From: Sporosarcina sp. FSL W8-0480
Lineage (GTDB): Bacteria > Bacillota > Bacilli > Bacillales_A > Planococcaceae
DNA: 64,000 nucleotides
Assembly (NCBI RefSeq): GCF_037963765.1
Contig: NZ_CP150166.1
Location: 2,053,501-2,117,500, forward strand
Reading direction: 5' to 3'
Made by a program: the position numbers and the translations under genes. This document shows positions 61,440 to 64,000 of the stretch, in pieces. The notes under the pieces are model-generated. The model worked only from the letters and a program-made list of their open reading frames with translations. It was not told the DNA's origin and ran no database searches. Each line of letters begins with the position of its first letter. The first letter of the stretch is position 1.

Positions 61440-62474
61440 TTAACGCTTCGTATAAACAACTCTCTCACTATTTTTCAACTCTTCAATGGATGCAGCGCCG
61501 ACGCCGAACATTGCTATGCGTAGCTCAAGCTCCTTCGTTTCCATCACTTGAATCACGTCTTCAACGGATTGAGTAGCTTCTTTCAGTATGGATCTACCGA
61601 AACCTACGACATCAGCACCTAAAGCAATCGATTTAGCTGCATCGAGCCCTGTGTACATGCCGCCACTTGCTACAATCGACTGATTGCCAATCTCTTCTCG
61701 GACCGATACAATACAATCTACCGTCGGATTGCCCCAAACACTGAATGTTTCAGCCGCAGCGCGTTTAATTGGATCATTAGAACGATACTTTTCAACTTGG
61801 CTCCAAGAAGTTCCACCGGCTCCAGCTACGTCAATAAATGAAATACCAACGTCACATAGCTTTTTAGCCGTTTGACCGTCAATACCCCACCCTACTTCTT
61901 TCACACCAACAGGCACACCTACTGTTTTTGTAAGTTCTTCGATTTTCACTAATAAATCCTTGAAATTCAAATCACCATTCGGTTGAATGACTTCCTGGAT
62001 GCTATTCAAATGCAACACTAACATGTTTGCATCCGACATTTCGATGATCTGACGGCATTTGTCGACTCCGAACCCGTAATTTAATTGGACAGCACCCAAA
62101 TTCGCGATAATCGGAACGGATGGTGCATACTCCCTAACTTGGAACGAGGAGCGATGTTCATCGCTTTCAATGAGTGCTCGCATGGATCCAAGAGCGAAAA
62201 TCCAGCCTTTCTCTTCTGCAGCAATCGCTAAATTTCGGTTAATCGTCTCAGCGAATGCAGCCCCTCCAGTCATCGAGCTGATCATGAAAGGTGTTGGTCG
62301 CTTAAGCCCTACAAACTCGCTTTCAATTGAGATTTCAGGAAAATCGATTTCAGGAAGTGCATTATGTATGAAATGCACTCTTTCTAATCCTGTTGTTATT
62401 TCATTACCAGTCACTTTTTCATTAAGCGTTATTTGTATATGTTCCGCTTTCCGTTGGTTAATTGAATCTGTCAT
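61440..62474 (-). CDS. fni: Isopentenyl-diphosphate delta-isomerase, type 2 (FMN)
   Basis: 344-residue FMN/NADPH-dependent isomerase that interconverts IPP and DMAPP. Characteristic are RKAEHIQI at the N-terminus, FMISSMTGGA, the flavin-binding SIVASGGMYTGLDAAKSIALGAD, and GVKEVGWGI (usually GFG). It follows mvaK2 without spacing in a mevalonate operon, where a type 2 isomerase is the expected final enzyme. The ATG at 62474 has GGGGGAAG before it. Confidence 0.94.
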   Translation of the reverse strand: MTDSINQRKAEHIQITLNEKVTGNEITTGLERVHFIHNALPEIDFPEISIESEFVGLKRPTPFMISSMTGGAAFAETINRNLAIAAEEKGWIFALGSMRALIESDEHRSSFQVREYAPSVPIIANLGAVQLNYGFGVDKCRQIIEMSDANMLVLHLNSIQEVIQPNGDLNFKDLLVKIEELTKTVGVPVGVKEVGWGIDGQTAKKLCDVGISFIDVAGAGGTSWSQVEKYRSNDPIKRAAAETFSVWGNPTVDCIVSVREEIGNQSIVASGGMYTGLDAAKSIALGADVVGFGRSILKEATQSVEDVIQVMETKELELRIAMFGVGAASIEELKNSERVVYTKR

Positions 62475-63593
62475 TCACATCTTCCCCCTTTCACAAACCA
62501 TAGCTCCATCAGTCGCAACTTGTAGATCCAATGGTTCGATTAAAGCTTCTTTCCAATCTTCTTTTAAGGACTCACTATCTTGTCCATTCTTTATAAATGC
62601 AATTCCGCAATCTCCGCCACCCGCACCGGAAGTTTTTCCGACACCGTATTTATTGGCAATTTCGATTAACTGCTTTAACTTCAAAGTTTCAATTCCAGCA
62701 TCCGATTGTTCACATATTTGAGCTAGAGCATTGCGGTTCATCTTAAGGCTTTGTAATGAAAGATTGGTGTCTTCTTCGGCAAAGCTATTTACCAATGAGG
62801 ATACTGCCTCCCCACTCGTCTTTATGAAATCTTGATAGTCATCGGGATTTGTAGTTTTATAATCCTGGATCCGTCGTATCATCCCGGAAGTCCTCATCTC
62901 GCTACCAGTCCACCCGATATACAATCGTAAATCTTCAGGTGGTGTAATCGTTTGGATAATTAGACCAGGCCAAGGTTCTTTGACAAGTGTATACGCGTTC
63001 ACTTCCTCTAACAACAGACGCGTATTTAACCAATCGCCATAAAACGGGCTATAGAGCAGCCAGCCTCCATACGTGGATGCAGCGATATCGGCGCATGACC
63101 CATTTCCTTGTGTTTTAAAATGAGCCATTGCTGCCAATTTGAAAATCATTTCTTTGGATGATTGGACACCGGCTTCTTTTTGACTTTCAAGGATGGCAGT
63201 AACAACAGCAACGACAACCGCTGCACTTGATCCAAGGCCATATTTTTTACCCGAAACGTCATCCAATTCACTTGTAATTGATAAATTGAATGGCAACGGT
63301 CTAACTCCTGATTCAACGATATAATGGTGACAAATTTTCACCGTATTTTGAATGAAATTTAGTTTTGGACCCGTTACATTAAAGGTTAATTTCTGACCTT
63401 CAGAATTCCATGTAATGCCCGAATAACCTAATTGGGGAAGATCAATTTGATTTTTTTCGCTTTTTTTTACTTCCGCAAACACATACCTGTCAACAGCAAC
63501 AACGATACATTGTCCATCGGGTTCAAGAACCGCATATTCTCCAGCGATAAACAACTTTCCAGGTACACGGATTTTATGATATAAACTGTCCAT
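62475..63593 (-). CDS. mvaK2: Phosphomevalonate kinase
   Basis: GHMP-family kinase of 372 residues that phosphorylates mevalonate-5-phosphate. Motif 1 is RVPGKLFIAGEYAVLEP, motif 2 (ATP loop) is KKYGLGSSAAVVVAVV (about 105-120), and motif 3 is GKTSGAGGGDCGIAF near residue 340. The operon position between mvaD and fni is the usual one. The ATG at 63593 is preferred over an upstream TTG because it restores the family's usual N-terminus. Confidence 0.94.
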   Translation of the reverse strand: MDSLYHKIRVPGKLFIAGEYAVLEPDGQCIVVAVDRYVFAEVKKSEKNQIDLPQLGYSGITWNSEGQKLTFNVTGPKLNFIQNTVKICHHYIVESGVRPLPFNLSITSELDDVSGKKYGLGSSAAVVVAVVTAILESQKEAGVQSSKEMIFKLAAMAHFKTQGNGSCADIAASTYGGWLLYSPFYGDWLNTRLLLEEVNAYTLVKEPWPGLIIQTITPPEDLRLYIGWTGSEMRTSGMIRRIQDYKTTNPDDYQDFIKTSGEAVSSLVNSFAEEDTNLSLQSLKMNRNALAQICEQSDAGIETLKLKQLIEIANKYGVGKTSGAGGGDCGIAFIKNGQDSESLKEDWKEALIEPLDLQVATDGAMVCERGKM

Positions 63594-63606
63594 GTGAATA
63601 CGCCCT

Positions 63607-64000
63607 TCATTCAGCAATATAACTTACTCCCGGTCCGGGATGACAAACAAACACATCTTGGACGCTTGGGATTTGCTGCATACTCATTTTAACGATTTGT
63701 TCATCCTTCGGTTGGCAAATCACTTTGACATTCGGTCCGGCATCAATCGTGAAGTACGCCTGAATACCAGAGTCCCTTAGCTCTTGCACCCGGTGCATGA
63801 CATCTAATGTAGCTCCCGTCCAATAGAAGAAAGGTGGGTTCGAACCCAACATCGTTGCATGCATTTTCAGTGCATTGTGTTCAAGAACAGTTCCTAACTT
63901 CTCGAAATCCCGTTCTTGGATTGCCTCCCTTGTAAAGTGCAAATCAGCGTCAATTGTTTCCAACCATCCAGAATAAAATGCAGAGGTCTCTACAGTTCGC
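63607..64000 (-). CDS. mvaD: Diphosphomevalonate decarboxylase, C-terminal part (5' end outside window)
   Basis: The frame runs to the window edge. It starts RTVETSAFYSGWLETIDADL, which matches the MvaD region TSPFYxGWL, and continues with FFYWTGATLDVMHRVQELR and YFTIDAGPNVKVIC (the GHMP motif 3 region) to the C-terminus. It catalyses ATP-dependent decarboxylation to IPP. A 13-base gap separates it from mvaK2. About 130 of the usual ~330 residues are visible. Confidence 0.94.
   Translation of the reverse strand, partial: RTVETSAFYSGWLETIDADLHFTREAIQERDFEKLGTVLEHNALKMHATMLGSNPPFFYWTGATLDVMHRVQELRDSGIQAYFTIDAGPNVKVICQPKDEQIVKMSMQQIPSVQDVFVCHPGPGVSYIAE

Noticed and set aside
62170..62721. 183-codon open frame antisense to fni and mvaK2
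   Set aside because: Crosses the junction of two well-supported genes on the other strand.

Overview
The window looks like a chromosomal segment from a low-to-mid GC, endospore-forming Firmicute of the Bacillales, most likely Planococcaceae (Sporosarcina or a close relative). The gene order of the Bacillus subtilis regions asnS-dnaD-nth-ypoC / ponA-recU / yprAB / gpsB-rnpB-ypsC and ccdA-ccdC-yneK-citB-yneP-yneQ-yneR-plsY-parE-parC is largely kept. Spore-coat-type proteins are present. A mevalonate-pathway operon, unlike B. subtilis which uses the MEP route, closes the window. The genus is inferred, not proven.

1-13.8 kb: the 3' end of asnS, then dnaD, nth and ypoC; the convergent recU-ponA pair; yppE with the MrfA/MrfB-type DNA repair pair (yprA, yprB); gpsB; the RNase P RNA gene with its own strong promoter and terminator; rlmL (ypsC); and a DinG-family helicase. 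13.8-25.7 kb: a double-headed dynamin (DynA), a sulfurtransferase, a phosphoesterase, RNase H-like, zinc-finger and cold-shock genes, an HD hydrolase, the NAD regulator NiaR, menC, a lipoprotein, and an SOS-type translesion polymerase (UvrX-like) under two LexA boxes with a YolD partner. 25.8-37.3 kb: a heterodimeric ABC exporter (YheI/YheH), a CcdA/thioredoxin-like/CcdC thiol-redox set, a SCO1 copper chaperone, a small lytic transglycosylase, nicotinamidase and aconitase.

37.3-39.1 kb: two nearly identical threonine T-box leaders in tandem drive a threonyl-tRNA synthetase of only 398 residues. It has the catalytic and anticodon-binding parts but lacks both N-terminal domains, including the editing domain.

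40.8-52.3 kb is the most unusual part. Between yneQ and yneR, which lie close together in B. subtilis, sits a block of seven spore-associated-looking genes plus an NlpC/P60 protein. It holds two paralogous amino-acid-ligase-like ATP-grasp enzymes, two YheC/YheD-type (spore coat) ATP-grasp proteins, three MurF-like ligase modules (one fused to a YheC/D ATP-grasp module in a cyanophycin-synthetase-like layout), a CotY/CotZ-family coat protein and a small Cys-containing protein of unknown family. The reading offered here, as inference, is a pathway that makes an amide-linked peptide or polymer and attaches it to the spore coat or exosporium.

52.5-64 kb: yneR, plsY, parE-parC and an MFS transporter, then a small accessory patch (a free-standing LAGLIDADG endonuclease, a ribbon-helix-helix-like protein and a heptad-repeat coiled-coil protein), and finally the mevalonate genes fni, mvaK2 and a partial mvaD. 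Three copies of a structured ~125-bp intergenic repeat and two arrays of 20/21-bp tandem repeats are scattered between genes. No tRNA, rRNA operon, IS element, prophage or CRISPR array was seen.
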